Origin: Nitrogeniibacter aestuarii
GTDB taxonomy: Bacteria > Pseudomonadota > Gammaproteobacteria > Burkholderiales > Rhodocyclaceae
DNA: 64,000 nt
Assembly (NCBI RefSeq): GCF_017309585.1
Contig: NZ_CP071321.1
Coordinates: 2,232,001 to 2,296,000 of the forward strand
Direction: 5' to 3'
Below are positions 1 to 8,373 of this stretch, in pieces. Every line of letters begins with the position of its first letter. Positions within the stretch are counted from its first letter, which is position 1. The notes beneath the pieces were generated by a model that saw only the letters and a list, made by a program, of their open reading frames with translations, had not been told where the DNA came from and ran no database searches. The position numbers and the translations under genes were made by a program.

Positions 1-1
1 G

Positions 2-403
2 CTGAACCCGCCCTCGCACCTGTGGCTCCCTGTGAGTCTATTGGTTGCCGGGGCGGTTTTTCTTTTGATCTCTCGATCCGAAGCGGCAAGTCAGGTCCTT
101 GCGCTTTTAGCGGTGGCCATGGCAGCAGCGCTCATCCGGCACTGGCGCGGGTTGCCCGCTCCGTTGGTGCTGGCGGAGGACGGTGTCTGGTACCACCCGC
201 TCAAGCCGGACGAGGCATTGCGCATGTCGGGCTCAAGTGCGCGTCTGTCCGGGGTCTTCTGGTTGCATGGGCAGAGCGATCATAGCTCGAAAAACTATCT
301 GATGGTGCTGCCCTCGATGCTCTCTGAGCCGGACTATCGACGTCTGTGCGTCTGGTATTCCGAAGCCGCTGGGCAGGGCGACGATGACGGGACTGTGTCC
401 TGA
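2..403 (+). CDS. YgfX-family small membrane protein, 5' end cut by window edge
   Basis: The reading frame is open to the first codon in the window and ends with TGA at 401-403, so the true start probably lies just outside; an internal GTG at 32 is possible. About 133 residues are visible. Two hydrophobic stretches sit in the first 45 residues, followed by a soluble tail containing VLAEDGVWYHPL and ending in an acidic, glycine-rich segment. This layout fits YgfX/CptA-like proteins (two N-terminal membrane helices and a short cytoplasmic domain). Family members often lie beside nadB and rpoE in betaproteobacteria, which is the main support, because sequence similarity is weak. It converges on nadB with a 32-base gap. 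Molecular role not settled. Confidence 0.5.
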   Translation: MNPPSHLWLPVSLLVAGAVFLLISRSEAASQVLALLAVAMAAALIRHWRGLPAPLVLAEDGVWYHPLKPDEALRMSGSSARLSGVFWLHGQSDHSSKNYLMVLPSMLSEPDYRRLCVWYSEAAGQGDDDGTVS

Positions 404-435
404 CTGAGTGTGGTCTCTGGCGAGCCGTCCCCAGG

Positions 436-2013
436 CTAGCCTCTGGGTTTCAGGAGCGTATTGCGTGCCTGAGGGAGGGTGTCGGGGTAATCCTGGCTGA
501 AGTGAAGGCCGCGACTTTCTTTTCTTCTCAGGGCGCTACGAACGATCAGGTCAGCGGTGACAACCAGGTTTCGCAGTTCGATCAGATCGTTGGTTACCCG
601 GAAGTTGGAGTAGTACTCATCGATTTCGCGACTCAGTAGCCGAATGCGGTGCTGGGCGCGCTGCAGGCGCTTGGTTGTTCGAACGATGCCGACATAGTCC
701 CACATGGCACGGCGTAGCTCTTCCCAGTTATGGGAGATCACGATTTCCTCGTCCGCGTTGGTGACCCGACTTTCGTCCCAGTCGGGCAGGGGCATCGTAG
801 ACTGCCGTGCGTTTGCCTTGATTTCATCAGCGATGGCTTCGCTGAAGACAACACACTCGAGTAGCGAATTGCTTGCAAGCCGATTTGCGCCGTGCAGGCC
901 GGTGCATGTGCTTTCACCCACGGCGAACAGTCCTGGCACGTTCGTTCGACCGCGAAGATCGGTCACGACACCACCGCAGGTGTAGTGTGCTGCGGGCACC
1001 ACTGGGATCGGCTGTTGCGCAATGTCGATGCCAAGCTCGAGGCAGCGAGCCTGAATGGTCGGAAAGTGCTCCGCGAGAAAGTTGGCGGGCTTGTGGCTGA
1101 TGTCCAGGAATACGCAATCGAGACCCCGTTTTTTCATTTCGAAGTCAATCGCGCGCGCCACGATGTCACGGGGTGCAAGCTCGGCGCGTTTGTCATGCCT
1201 GGGCATGAACCGTTCGCCATTGGGGAGTCTGAGCAGTCCGCCTTCACCACGCACGGCTTCCGAAATCAGGAAAGATTTCGCCTGCGGGTGATACAGACAA
1301 GTGGGGTGGAACTGGATGAATTCCATGTTGCCGACACGGCAGCCGGCGCGCCACGCCATGGCAATGCCGTCACCTGTCGCTGTGTCCGGATTGGTGGTGT
1401 AGACATACACCTTTCCCGCGCCGCCTGTCGCCAGCACGGTATGCCCGGCACTGATGGTTCGAACCCGGCCGGATTGCTTGTCAAGTACGTAGGCACCAAG
1501 GCAGCCCAGCTCGGGACGGTTGAGTTTTGTCCCGACAATCAGATCGATGCCAATGTGTTCTTCGAGAATCGTGATGTTCGAATGAGCCTTGACCTGCTCG
1601 GTCAGTGTCTCTTGAACCGCTGCGCCAGTGGCGTCGGCAGCATGAATGATGCGTCGATGACTATGGCCGCCCTCACGTGTGAGATGGTAGCCGGTCGGGG
1701 ATCCCGGATCCCGGGTGAACGGCACGCCACGATCGATGAGCCACTGAATGGCACGAGCGCTGTTCTCGATGACGAAACGCGTTGCCTTGGGATCGCACAG
1801 GCCTGCACCAGCGTCAAAGGTGTCGGCGACGTGGGATGTCACACTGTCCGAAGGGTCCAGGACGGCTGCTATGCCGCCCTGTGCCCAGGCGCTGGCACTG
1901 TCGGTGAGTCTCCGCTTTGTGATCAGCGCGACTTTTTTATGATCGGCCAGGCGCAGCGCAAGCGATTGGCCGGCAAGGCCACTGCCGATGATGATGACGT
2001 CGAAGGAATCCAC
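436..2013 (-). CDS. nadB: L-aspartate oxidase
   Basis: FAD flavoprotein catalysing the first step of de novo NAD synthesis, L-aspartate to iminoaspartate, in the cytoplasm. The 525-residue length is normal. The dinucleotide-binding glycines are at residues 10-15 (GSGLAG). The succinate dehydrogenase-like active-site segments HSHRRIIHAADATG and AAHYTCGGVVTDLRGRT are present. The arginine of ELAPRDIVARAID matches the catalytic arginine region of the E. coli enzyme. The C-terminal helical domain of the fumarate reductase/succinate dehydrogenase flavoprotein family is complete. The start is GTG (CAC at 2011-2013 on the plus strand) with no strong Shine-Dalgarno. It is divergent from rpoE, and nadA and nadC are not in the window. 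Confidence 0.96.
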   Translation of the reverse strand: MDSFDVIIIGSGLAGQSLALRLADHKKVALITKRRLTDSASAWAQGGIAAVLDPSDSVTSHVADTFDAGAGLCDPKATRFVIENSARAIQWLIDRGVPFTRDPGSPTGYHLTREGGHSHRRIIHAADATGAAVQETLTEQVKAHSNITILEEHIGIDLIVGTKLNRPELGCLGAYVLDKQSGRVRTISAGHTVLATGGAGKVYVYTTNPDTATGDGIAMAWRAGCRVGNMEFIQFHPTCLYHPQAKSFLISEAVRGEGGLLRLPNGERFMPRHDKRAELAPRDIVARAIDFEMKKRGLDCVFLDISHKPANFLAEHFPTIQARCLELGIDIAQQPIPVVPAAHYTCGGVVTDLRGRTNVPGLFAVGESTCTGLHGANRLASNSLLECVVFSEAIADEIKANARQSTMPLPDWDESRVTNADEEIVISHNWEELRRAMWDYVGIVRTTKRLQRAQHRIRLLSREIDEYYSNFRVTNDLIELRNLVVTADLIVRSALRRKESRGLHFSQDYPDTLPQARNTLLKPRG

Positions 2014-2164
2014 TATCGGGAGAGGGGAGGTGATTGATGCGAAACTATATCACCGGGCAATCAAACGCGTGAAAGACTCTCGCGGCCCGGATCGAAAACC
2101 GCGTGATCCGTGACGAAATTCTTGCGTTATCTCAAACGCGCGTTAAAAAACCCTCCTGCTACCT

Positions 2165-2190
2165 GAACTATTTTTTTTGCTGGCGGTCTT
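2165..2190 (+). promoter_or_regulatory. Candidate sigma-E-type promoter upstream of rpoE
   Basis: GAACTA at 2165-2170 and GTCTT at 2186-2190 are separated by 15 bases. This resembles the RpoE/AlgU consensus (GGAACTT, about 15-16 bases, GTCTAA). It lies about 94 bases before the rpoE ATG and would give the autoregulation usual for this sigma factor. A TATACT at 2232-2237 could be the -10 of a second, vegetative promoter, but its -35 is poor. Confidence 0.45.
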
Positions 2191-2283
2191 GCCTCATGAA
2201 ACGAATTTGGGTGGCGGCGTCCTGCGTGGTTATACTTGCTCGGTTTAACCGCTCAAGCATCACTAGGCAAACTCCGACATCCA

Positions 2284-2883
2284 ATGAGTGACCGAGAACT
2301 GGATCAACAACTGGTCGAACGCGTACAGCGGGGCGACAAGCAGGCGTTTGCCTTGCTCGTCTCCAAGTACCAGCGAAAATTGCTGCGCTTGTTATCGCGT
2401 CTGATTCGCGATCCGGCCGAGGTCGAGGACGTTGCCCAGGAGACGTTCATCAAGGCGTACCGGGCATTGCCTTCGTTTCGGGGAGATAGTGCGTTTTACA
2501 CTTGGCTTTATCGCATTGGTGTAAACACGGCAAAAAATTATTTGGTCGCCCAGGGTCGCAGAGCCCCGACGACCACTGGATTTAACTCGGAGGAGGCGGA
2601 AACCTTCGACGACGGTGAGCAATTGCGTGACATCAATACGCCGGAACGTCTGATGATGACCCGGCAGATTGGTGACACGGTCGAGACAGCCATGCAGGCG
2701 CTGCCCGAAGAGCTTAAAACAGCCATTGTGCTGCGCGAGATCGAAGGGCTGAGCTATGAGGAAATTGCCTCGATCATGGATTGTCCGATTGGCACGGTGC
2801 GTTCGCGAATCTTTCGCGCACGGGAAGCCATTGCCGAGCGACTTCGTCCGTTGCTGGATACGACCCCTGACAAACGGTGGTAG
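2284..2883 (+). CDS. rpoE: RNA polymerase sigma-E (AlgU/RpoE) factor
   Basis: ECF (group IV) sigma factor for the envelope stress response. Of 199 residues, region 2 contains EDVAQETFIKAYRALPSF and the aromatic FYTWLYRIGVNTAKN segment used in -10 recognition and melting. Region 4 contains the helix-turn-helix LSYEEIASIMDCPIGTVRSR. The ATG at 2284 (MSDRELDQQ) is chosen because it matches the family N-terminus; an in-frame TTG at 2236 would add 16 unrelated residues. The gene heads rpoE–rseA–rseB–rseC–mucD, with two bases between its stop and rseA. Activity is expected to be held by RseA at the membrane and released by regulated proteolysis. Confidence 0.96.
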   Translation: MSDRELDQQLVERVQRGDKQAFALLVSKYQRKLLRLLSRLIRDPAEVEDVAQETFIKAYRALPSFRGDSAFYTWLYRIGVNTAKNYLVAQGRRAPTTTGFNSEEAETFDDGEQLRDINTPERLMMTRQIGDTVETAMQALPEELKTAIVLREIEGLSYEEIASIMDCPIGTVRSRIFRAREAIAERLRPLLDTTPDKRW

Positions 2884-2885
2884 GC

Positions 2886-3431
2886 ATGAAAGAACATATT
2901 TCTTCACTGATTGATGGTCACGATGACTCAGCCGGATCCATGGGCGATGCGATAGCGTCGGTCGCCGGATCAGAGAGCGCGCGTCGGATGTGGGCTGAGT
3001 ACCACTTGATTGGCGATGCTCTGCGTCGTGAGGGCTCGCTTGGCGTGGATCTGACCAGCGCTGTCATGGCGCAACTTGAAGAAGAGCCGACAGTGCTTGC
3101 ACCGATTCGTGCGTTCGAGGAAGAGCCATCGGCGCCAATGTCCTGGCAACGCGTTCTTCCGATTGCGGCTTCAGTGATGGGTGTGGCCGCAGTGGGCTGG
3201 GTTGCCATGCAGATGAACCAGCAGGAGACGGTACCGATGCTTGCCGCGTCGGCACCTCAGGCGGCAGTCGTACAGCCGGTTGCTGTCAATGCGGCGGTGC
3301 CTGAGCCGCTGAGTCGTGATACCGCCTTGCGCGCCTATGTGATGGCTCATCAAGGAACTGCGGGCGGCGCCTTCCCTGGCGTTGCGCCTTATGTCCGAAC
3401 GGTCGCTGAAATGCCTCAGGCGCGTCGATGA
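2886..3431 (+). CDS. rseA: Anti-sigma-E factor RseA (MucA-like)
   Basis: Single-pass inner-membrane anti-sigma factor. Of 181 residues, the N-terminal cytoplasmic domain starts MKEHISSLIDGHDD and carries the RMWAEYHLIGDALR motif that grips the sigma factor. One transmembrane helix lies at about residues 88-108, followed by a periplasmic, alanine- and valine-rich tail that would meet RseB and the site-1 protease. An upstream in-frame GTG (2877) lies inside the end of rpoE, so the ATG at 2886 is preferred. The end overlaps rseB by 4 bases, suggesting translational coupling. The family is poorly conserved, so the identification rests on the N-terminal motif, topology and position. Confidence 0.9.
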   Translation: MKEHISSLIDGHDDSAGSMGDAIASVAGSESARRMWAEYHLIGDALRREGSLGVDLTSAVMAQLEEEPTVLAPIRAFEEEPSAPMSWQRVLPIAASVMGVAAVGWVAMQMNQQETVPMLAASAPQAAVVQPVAVNAAVPEPLSRDTALRAYVMAHQGTAGGAFPGVAPYVRTVAEMPQARR

Positions 3432-4396
3432 TGCGTCGGGGGTTTGTCGCCGTTCTGGCGCTGATTTTCAGTGCCTTTGCGTTTGCCGCAGATCATGATT
3501 CAGACGCCCTGGCCTGGCTCCAGAAGATGGCTACCGCGGCCAAGTCGCTGAATTACACCGGGACGTTTACCTACCTGAGTGATCAGCGTTTCGAGACGAT
3601 GCGAATTGCACATGCATTGCGTGCCGATGGCGAAGTCGAGCGTCTGGAAACACTCGATGGCAGTCCTCGAGAAGTGATACGTAGAGACGGCGAGGTGCGA
3701 TGCATTTTGCCGGGCCTGAAAACCGTGATCATCGATCGTGAGGAGCGTCGGCGCGCTTTTCCGGGGCGTCTTCCGACTGCGGTCAGCCAGTTGTCCGAGC
3801 ACTACCGGATCGTCAGCGGCGACATGGGGCGCGTCGCTGACCGTCCGGCTCAGATCATTCGTCTAGAACCGCTGGACAAGCTTCGCTTTGGTCACCATTT
3901 GTGGGCTGATGTCGAAACTGGACTGTTGCTCAAGGCGCGTATGGTCGATGAGCAGGACAAGGTGGTGGAGCAGTTTGTGTTCAACGATATTCACATCGGC
4001 GCAGAGGTGGGTCCGGAAGCGCTGAAGGCTCGCTACCAGACGGGGGACGACTGGCACGTCGTCAATGCCCATGGCAGCGATGCGGTTCAGGCAGATGTTC
4101 ATTGGAGCCTGAGCGATGTATTGCCGGGTTACCAGTTGATTTCGACGGTCAAGCGTACTGTCGCGAAAGGCGGCGCCGACGTGCTCCATATGGTCTATTC
4201 GGACGGTCTTGCACATATCTCGGTGTTTATCGAGCCCCAGGCGGCAGACGAGGACGACGCAGCGGGCTTTGTCGCTGCTGGCAGCATCGGTGTCTATGCG
4301 CGCAACCACGATGGTTATCGCCTGACCGTTCTGGGTGAAGCGCCACGTGAGGCACTGCGCCGGGTTGGTGACGGGATGGTGTTGAACGGTGATTGA
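3428..4396 (+). CDS. rseB: Sigma-E regulatory protein RseB (MucB-like)
   Basis: Periplasmic sensor that binds RseA and protects it from proteolysis; in E. coli it releases RseA on binding lipopolysaccharide or mislocalised lipoprotein signals. Of 322 residues, a signal peptide at 1-20 ends in a short Ala-rich cleavage region (AFAFA, then DHDSD). The N-terminal LolA/LppX-like domain begins with ALAWLQKMATAAKSLNYTGTF, typical for the family. The smaller C-terminal domain (about 205-315) ends with a segment matching the family closing strands. It overlaps rseA by 4 and rseC by 8 bases. A second ATG immediately follows the first. Confidence 0.93.
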   Translation: MMRRGFVAVLALIFSAFAFAADHDSDALAWLQKMATAAKSLNYTGTFTYLSDQRFETMRIAHALRADGEVERLETLDGSPREVIRRDGEVRCILPGLKTVIIDREERRRAFPGRLPTAVSQLSEHYRIVSGDMGRVADRPAQIIRLEPLDKLRFGHHLWADVETGLLLKARMVDEQDKVVEQFVFNDIHIGAEVGPEALKARYQTGDDWHVVNAHGSDAVQADVHWSLSDVLPGYQLISTVKRTVAKGGADVLHMVYSDGLAHISVFIEPQAADEDDAAGFVAAGSIGVYARNHDGYRLTVLGEAPREALRRVGDGMVLNGD

Positions 4397-4841
4397 GGCC
4401 CCGGGGGTCGTTGAGCGTATCGATGGCGATTCGGCATGGGTTCGCCTCACCGAGATTCAGGGCGGGTGTGGACGGTGTCATGAGCCGGGTGGTTGTGGCG
4501 GTGCGCGAATAGCGCATGCCTTCGGATCCCCGAACGATGTGTTCGAAGTGCGTACAGCGTCATCGGTCAATGTTGGGCAGTCCGTCCTTCTGGTCGCAGA
4601 CGAGGGTGCAGCGCTCAGTGCTGCCGTATTAAGCTACGGAGTGCCGACCATGGCTGTTCTCGCCTGTGTTGGCGTGGGTACATGGGTCGCGGGTGAAGCG
4701 GGTGCTCTGGTCGGGCTTGTGTCCTCTTTGATTGCTTCTGCTGTTGTGGTCCGCCGAATCTCTCGGCACCGAGGCTGGACACGGCGGCTTGACGTGAGCA
4801 TGCGTCCACTTGTTTCATGCGACGTCACACAAGTGAAATGA
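4389..4841 (+). CDS. rseC: RseC/MucC-type membrane protein (SoxR reducing system)
   Basis: Inner-membrane protein encoded in sigma-E operons; homologues contribute to SoxR reduction and positive modulation of sigma-E. Of 150 residues, a short N-terminal cytoplasmic domain carries cysteines at 27, 30 and 36 (GGCGRC...GGC), the redox-active cluster of the family. Two membrane helices lie at about 76-98 and 101-121, followed by a basic tail. The GTG start at 4389 lies inside rseB (8-base overlap). The stop overlaps the mucD ATG (ATGA). The family usually has four cysteines in this cluster; I count three here, so the exact redox chemistry is unclear. Confidence 0.88.
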   Translation: MIEAPGVVERIDGDSAWVRLTEIQGGCGRCHEPGGCGGARIAHAFGSPNDVFEVRTASSVNVGQSVLLVADEGAALSAAVLSYGVPTMAVLACVGVGTWVAGEAGALVGLVSSLIASAVVVRRISRHRGWTRRLDVSMRPLVSCDVTQVK

Positions 4842-6238
4842 AGTTGATCCATCGCCGTTTCTTACTGGTTGTCATCTGGTTTGCTGGCCTGTTTTCGGCT
4901 GCTGGATTTACGCAGCCTGCGTCATTGCCGGACTTTCGGGGACTCGTTCGCAATGAAGGCGCAACCGTGGTCAATATTCAGGCCGAGCGAGCCTCATTGC
5001 CCGTCGGCGCTGGGGAGGGGGCAGAGCTTCCGGATTGGCTCAAGCGTCTTCAGCCTGATCACCCTGGCGTTCCGGATTTTCCATCGGACGATTCGCCAGC
5101 GGTGGGTTCCGGCTTCATTCTGTCCAGCGACGGCTACATTCTTACGAACGCGCATGTGATCGACGGCGCCAGTGCAATCAGGGTGCGCCTGAACGATAAG
5201 CGTGATTTCAGCGCACAGCTCATTGGTGCTGATGTCGATTCGGACGTTGCGCTCATCAAGATTCCCGTCAATGACTTGCCTGCTGCTCGGCTGGGTGATC
5301 CGGATGCGCTTGAAGTCGGCGAATGGGTTGTTGCCATTGGCTCCCCGTTCGGTTTTGAGCAGAGCGTGACTGCCGGTATCGTGAGTGCGCGTGGTCGTGT
5401 GTTCGCCCAGGAAAGTTATGTGCCGTTCATCCAGACGGATGTTGCGATCAATCCCGGGAACTCCGGCGGACCGCTATTCAATCTGAGGGGTGAAGTGGTT
5501 GGAATCAACTCCCAGATATACAGTCGTACGGGCGGTTTCATGGGCGTGTCCTTTGCGATCCCGATCGATCTGGCCATGCGGATTGCCGACCAGCTCAAAT
5601 CGTCAGGGCAGGTCCGGCGCGGGCGTATTGGGGTCTCCATTCAGGAGGTGACCCCTCCCATCGCGCGGGCTTTCTCGCTTGATCGGCTCGAAGGTGCTCT
5701 CGTCGGTGTCGTTGAGCCGGATAGTCCTGCCGCGAGGGCTGGCGTGATTTCCGGAGATGTCATTTCACGATTCGATGGCGTGCTGGTGCGCGGGTCGGAT
5801 GATCTGCCCAGAATCGTCGGTGCTGTCGAACCCGGAAAAACGGTTGTCATGGATGTATGGCGCACAGGTGAGCGGCTTGAGTTACCCGTCACGGTGGGTG
5901 CCTGGGTACAGAATACGACCCTGGATCAACCGCAGACGATGCCCAAGGCCGTTCCACCGAGGCTTGGTCTCGATGTGACCGAGCCGGGTCGTGGCGAGCT
6001 GGTTGGTCTGGGTGCCAGGTCCGGTTTGCTCGTCGCACGAGCCATCGGGCCCGCAGCACGTGCCAAACTTGCGGCGGGTGATCTGCTTGTTGCAGTCGTG
6101 CGCAATGCGCAGCGGTTGCCGTTGAAGAGCGTGGACGCCCTTGATGAAGCGATTGCCGTGCTGGATGACGGCGAGGCGCTTGTGCTGCTGGTTCAGCGCG
6201 GCGCGGGTCGAAGCTACGTCAGCGTCGAGCCGCGTTGA
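4838..6238 (+). CDS. mucD: Periplasmic serine protease MucD/DegQ
   Basis: HtrA-family protease-chaperone acting on damaged envelope proteins and feeding back on sigma-E signalling. Of 466 residues, an N-terminal signal segment (about 1-25) is followed by a trypsin-like domain with the triad His106 (TNAHV), Asp136 (DSDVAL) and Ser209 (GNSGG). Two PDZ domains follow, at about residues 255-355 and 370-460. The ATG at 4838 is preferred because it overlaps the rseC stop as ATGA; an upstream in-frame ATG would add seven residues with no signal character. Last gene of the sigma-E group proper. The next gene starts inside its stop codon. Confidence 0.95.
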   Translation: MKLIHRRFLLVVIWFAGLFSAAGFTQPASLPDFRGLVRNEGATVVNIQAERASLPVGAGEGAELPDWLKRLQPDHPGVPDFPSDDSPAVGSGFILSSDGYILTNAHVIDGASAIRVRLNDKRDFSAQLIGADVDSDVALIKIPVNDLPAARLGDPDALEVGEWVVAIGSPFGFEQSVTAGIVSARGRVFAQESYVPFIQTDVAINPGNSGGPLFNLRGEVVGINSQIYSRTGGFMGVSFAIPIDLAMRIADQLKSSGQVRRGRIGVSIQEVTPPIARAFSLDRLEGALVGVVEPDSPAARAGVISGDVISRFDGVLVRGSDDLPRIVGAVEPGKTVVMDVWRTGERLELPVTVGAWVQNTTLDQPQTMPKAVPPRLGLDVTEPGRGELVGLGARSGLLVARAIGPAARAKLAAGDLLVAVVRNAQRLPLKSVDALDEAIAVLDDGEALVLLVQRGAGRSYVSVEPR

Positions 6239-6498
6239 CAGCTCGTCTCACCGTCCTGAGTCGGCGCTGGTGCCACCTGTGCGACGACATGGTGGATTTG
6301 CTCATGGCCGTGGCTGTCACTGCCGACGTGCTGATCGACATTGAAGATGTCGATGATGACGAGGCGCTCCTGGCATCGTGGGATGAACTTGTTCCCGTGC
6401 TGCTCGATGACGAGGGCCAAGCGCTCTGCCATTACCATCTGGATGTCCCGGCGGTATATGCCTATCTCGCCCGATTTCCGATAAAATCCACAGATTAA
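6235..6498 (+). CDS. Glutaredoxin-like (DUF836) small thiol protein
   Basis: 87-residue thioredoxin-fold protein with CxxC at Cys13-Cys16 in RRWCHLCDDM near the first strand. The later segment (DELVPVLLDDEG) matches the cis-proline region of glutaredoxin-like proteins. The start is TTG at 6235, overlapping the mucD stop by four bases (TTGA), which decides the start. It is probably cotranslated with mucD, and the terminator right after it ends the sigma-E transcript. The partner substrate is unknown. Confidence 0.8.
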   Translation: MTARLTVLSRRWCHLCDDMVDLLMAVAVTADVLIDIEDVDDDEALLASWDELVPVLLDDEGQALCHYHLDVPAVYAYLARFPIKSTD

Positions 6499-6515
6499 CT
6501 TTGCCGGACATCAGG

Positions 6516-6538
6516 GGTGCCGAGTGGCACCTTTTTTT
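6516..6538 (+). terminator. Rho-independent terminator between the sigma-E operon and lepA
   Basis: Perfect 6-bp stem GGTGCC / GGCACC with loop GAGT, followed by seven T residues. It ends 10 bases before the lepA ATG, so lepA needs its own initiation or read-through. Confidence 0.8.
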
Positions 6539-6548
6539 GTTGTGATCT

Positions 6549-8342
6549 ATGCGCCAGATTCGTAATTTTTCCATCATCGCCCACATTGACCATGGCAAGT
6601 CGACGCTCGCAGATCGCTTGATCCAGCGTTGCGGCGGCCTTGACGAGCGGGAAATGGATAAACAGGTCCTCGATTCGATGGATCTTGAGCGTGAGCGCGG
6701 TATTACCATCAAGGCGCAAACGGCAAGCCTGCTCTACAAGGCGAAGGATGGGCAGGAGTATCAGTTAAACCTGATCGACACGCCGGGGCACGTGGACTTC
6801 AGCTATGAGGTGTCGCGTTCTCTGTCTGCGTGTGAAGGTGCCTTGCTCGTGGTCGATGCCTCGCAGGGGGTTGAGGCACAAACCGTGGCCAACTGCTACA
6901 CAGCCATCGAACAGGATGTGGAGGTCGTGCCTGTTCTGAACAAGATCGACCTTCCTGCCGCGAATCCCGAACAGGCCCGCGAAGAGATCGAAGACGTGAT
7001 CGGCGTCGATGCTTCGCAGGCCATTCTGTGTTCGGCCAAGTCGGGACTCGGGGTCGATGATGTCCTTGAGGCTGTGGTCGCGCGTATTCCGGCGCCGAAA
7101 GGCGATCCGGATGCACCGCTCAAGGCATTGATCATCGATTCGTGGTTCGACACCTACGTGGGTGTCGTGATTCTGGTTCGGATCGTGGACGGGACGATCA
7201 AGGCCAAGGATCGCATGCGACTGATGGCAACAAACGCGGAATATCCTGTTGATCAGGTGGGTGTATTTACGCCCAAATCCCTCGTTCGCGATCAGTTGTC
7301 GGCGGGTGACGTCGGTTTCATCATCAGCGGCATCAAGGTGCTCGCTGACGCGAAGGTGGGCGATACGGTGACCTTGGCGTCGCGTCCTGCCGATAAGCCG
7401 CTTCCCGGATTCAAAGAGATCAAGTCCCAGGTGTTTGCCGGTCTCTATCCTGTCGAATCGAACGAGTATGAGCAACTGCGCGAGTCGCTCGAAAAGCTTC
7501 AGTTGAACGATGCCGCGCTGCGCTTTGAACCCGAGGTGTCAGAGGCGCTCGGCTTCGGTTTCCGTTGTGGCTTTCTTGGCTTGCTTCACATGGATGTTGT
7601 CCAGGAGCGGCTTGAGCGCGAGTTCGACATCAATCTGATCACCACGGCACCCACGGTGGTGTATGAGGTGCTCATGAAGGATGGTGCGACCGTCAAGGTG
7701 GAAAACCCGGCCAAACTTCCCGATCTGTCGAAGATTGACGAGATTCGCGAGCCCATCATCCGCGCAACGATCTATGTGCCGCAGGAGTATGTCGGTTCGG
7801 TGATCACGTTGTGCACGCAGAAACGGGGCGTGCAGGTGGATATGAATTATCATGGCCGCCAGGTCCAACTGATCTATGACATGCCAATGAACGAGGTGGT
7901 CATGGATTTCTTCGATCGGCTCAAGTCGGCGACACGTGGTTATGCATCGCTCGACTACGAGTTCAAGGAATATCAGCCGGCCGATCTCGTCAAGCTCGAC
8001 ATGCTCGTCAATGGCGAGAAAGTAGATGCACTGTCGATCATCGTGCATCGTGCGACCTCTCAGTACCGTGGGCGCGAACTGGCTTCAAAACTTCGCGGAA
8101 TCATCCCTCGCCAGATGTTTGATGTGGCGGTGCAGGCAGCGATCGGTTCACATATCGTTGCGCGTGAAACGATCAAGGCCTTGCGTAAGAACGTGCTGGC
8201 GAAGTGTTACGGCGGTGACATCACGCGAAAGCGCAAACTGCTCGAGAAGCAAAAAGAAGGCAAGCGCCGCATGAAGCAGGTCGGCAATGTGGAAATTCCG
8301 CAGGAAGCCTTTCTTGCCGTCCTTCGAACCGACGAGAGTTGA
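6549..8342 (+). CDS. lepA: Elongation factor 4 (LepA)
   Basis: Ribosome-dependent GTPase that affects initiation and back-translocation under ionic stress. The 597-residue length is canonical. G1 is AHIDHGKST at residues 11-19, G3 is DTPGH and G4 is NKIDLP. EF-G-like domains II, III and V follow, then the LepA-specific C-terminal domain (LRKNVLAKCYGGDITRKRKL), which distinguishes it from EF-G. It is followed closely by lepB, the classic lepA-lepB pairing. Confidence 0.98.
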   Translation: MRQIRNFSIIAHIDHGKSTLADRLIQRCGGLDEREMDKQVLDSMDLERERGITIKAQTASLLYKAKDGQEYQLNLIDTPGHVDFSYEVSRSLSACEGALLVVDASQGVEAQTVANCYTAIEQDVEVVPVLNKIDLPAANPEQAREEIEDVIGVDASQAILCSAKSGLGVDDVLEAVVARIPAPKGDPDAPLKALIIDSWFDTYVGVVILVRIVDGTIKAKDRMRLMATNAEYPVDQVGVFTPKSLVRDQLSAGDVGFIISGIKVLADAKVGDTVTLASRPADKPLPGFKEIKSQVFAGLYPVESNEYEQLRESLEKLQLNDAALRFEPEVSEALGFGFRCGFLGLLHMDVVQERLEREFDINLITTAPTVVYEVLMKDGATVKVENPAKLPDLSKIDEIREPIIRATIYVPQEYVGSVITLCTQKRGVQVDMNYHGRQVQLIYDMPMNEVVMDFFDRLKSATRGYASLDYEFKEYQPADLVKLDMLVNGEKVDALSIIVHRATSQYRGRELASKLRGIIPRQMFDVAVQAAIGSHIVARETIKALRKNVLAKCYGGDITRKRKLLEKQKEGKRRMKQVGNVEIPQEAFLAVLRTDES

Positions 8343-8373
8343 GATGCGTCATGCTTAATAATATGGAGTCTGC

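Noticed and set aside
892..2037. Long plus-strand open frame opposite nadB
   Set aside because: Antisense frame kept open by GC-rich codon use; no recognisable protein features.
2037..2072. Eleven-codon open frame with a GGGGAGG Shine-Dalgarno next to nadB
   Set aside because: Overlaps only the divergent region and encodes nothing recognisable; likely chance, though a leader peptide cannot be excluded.
2236..2283. TTG upstream start for rpoE
   Set aside because: Adds 16 residues not found in the family; ATG at 2284 fits.
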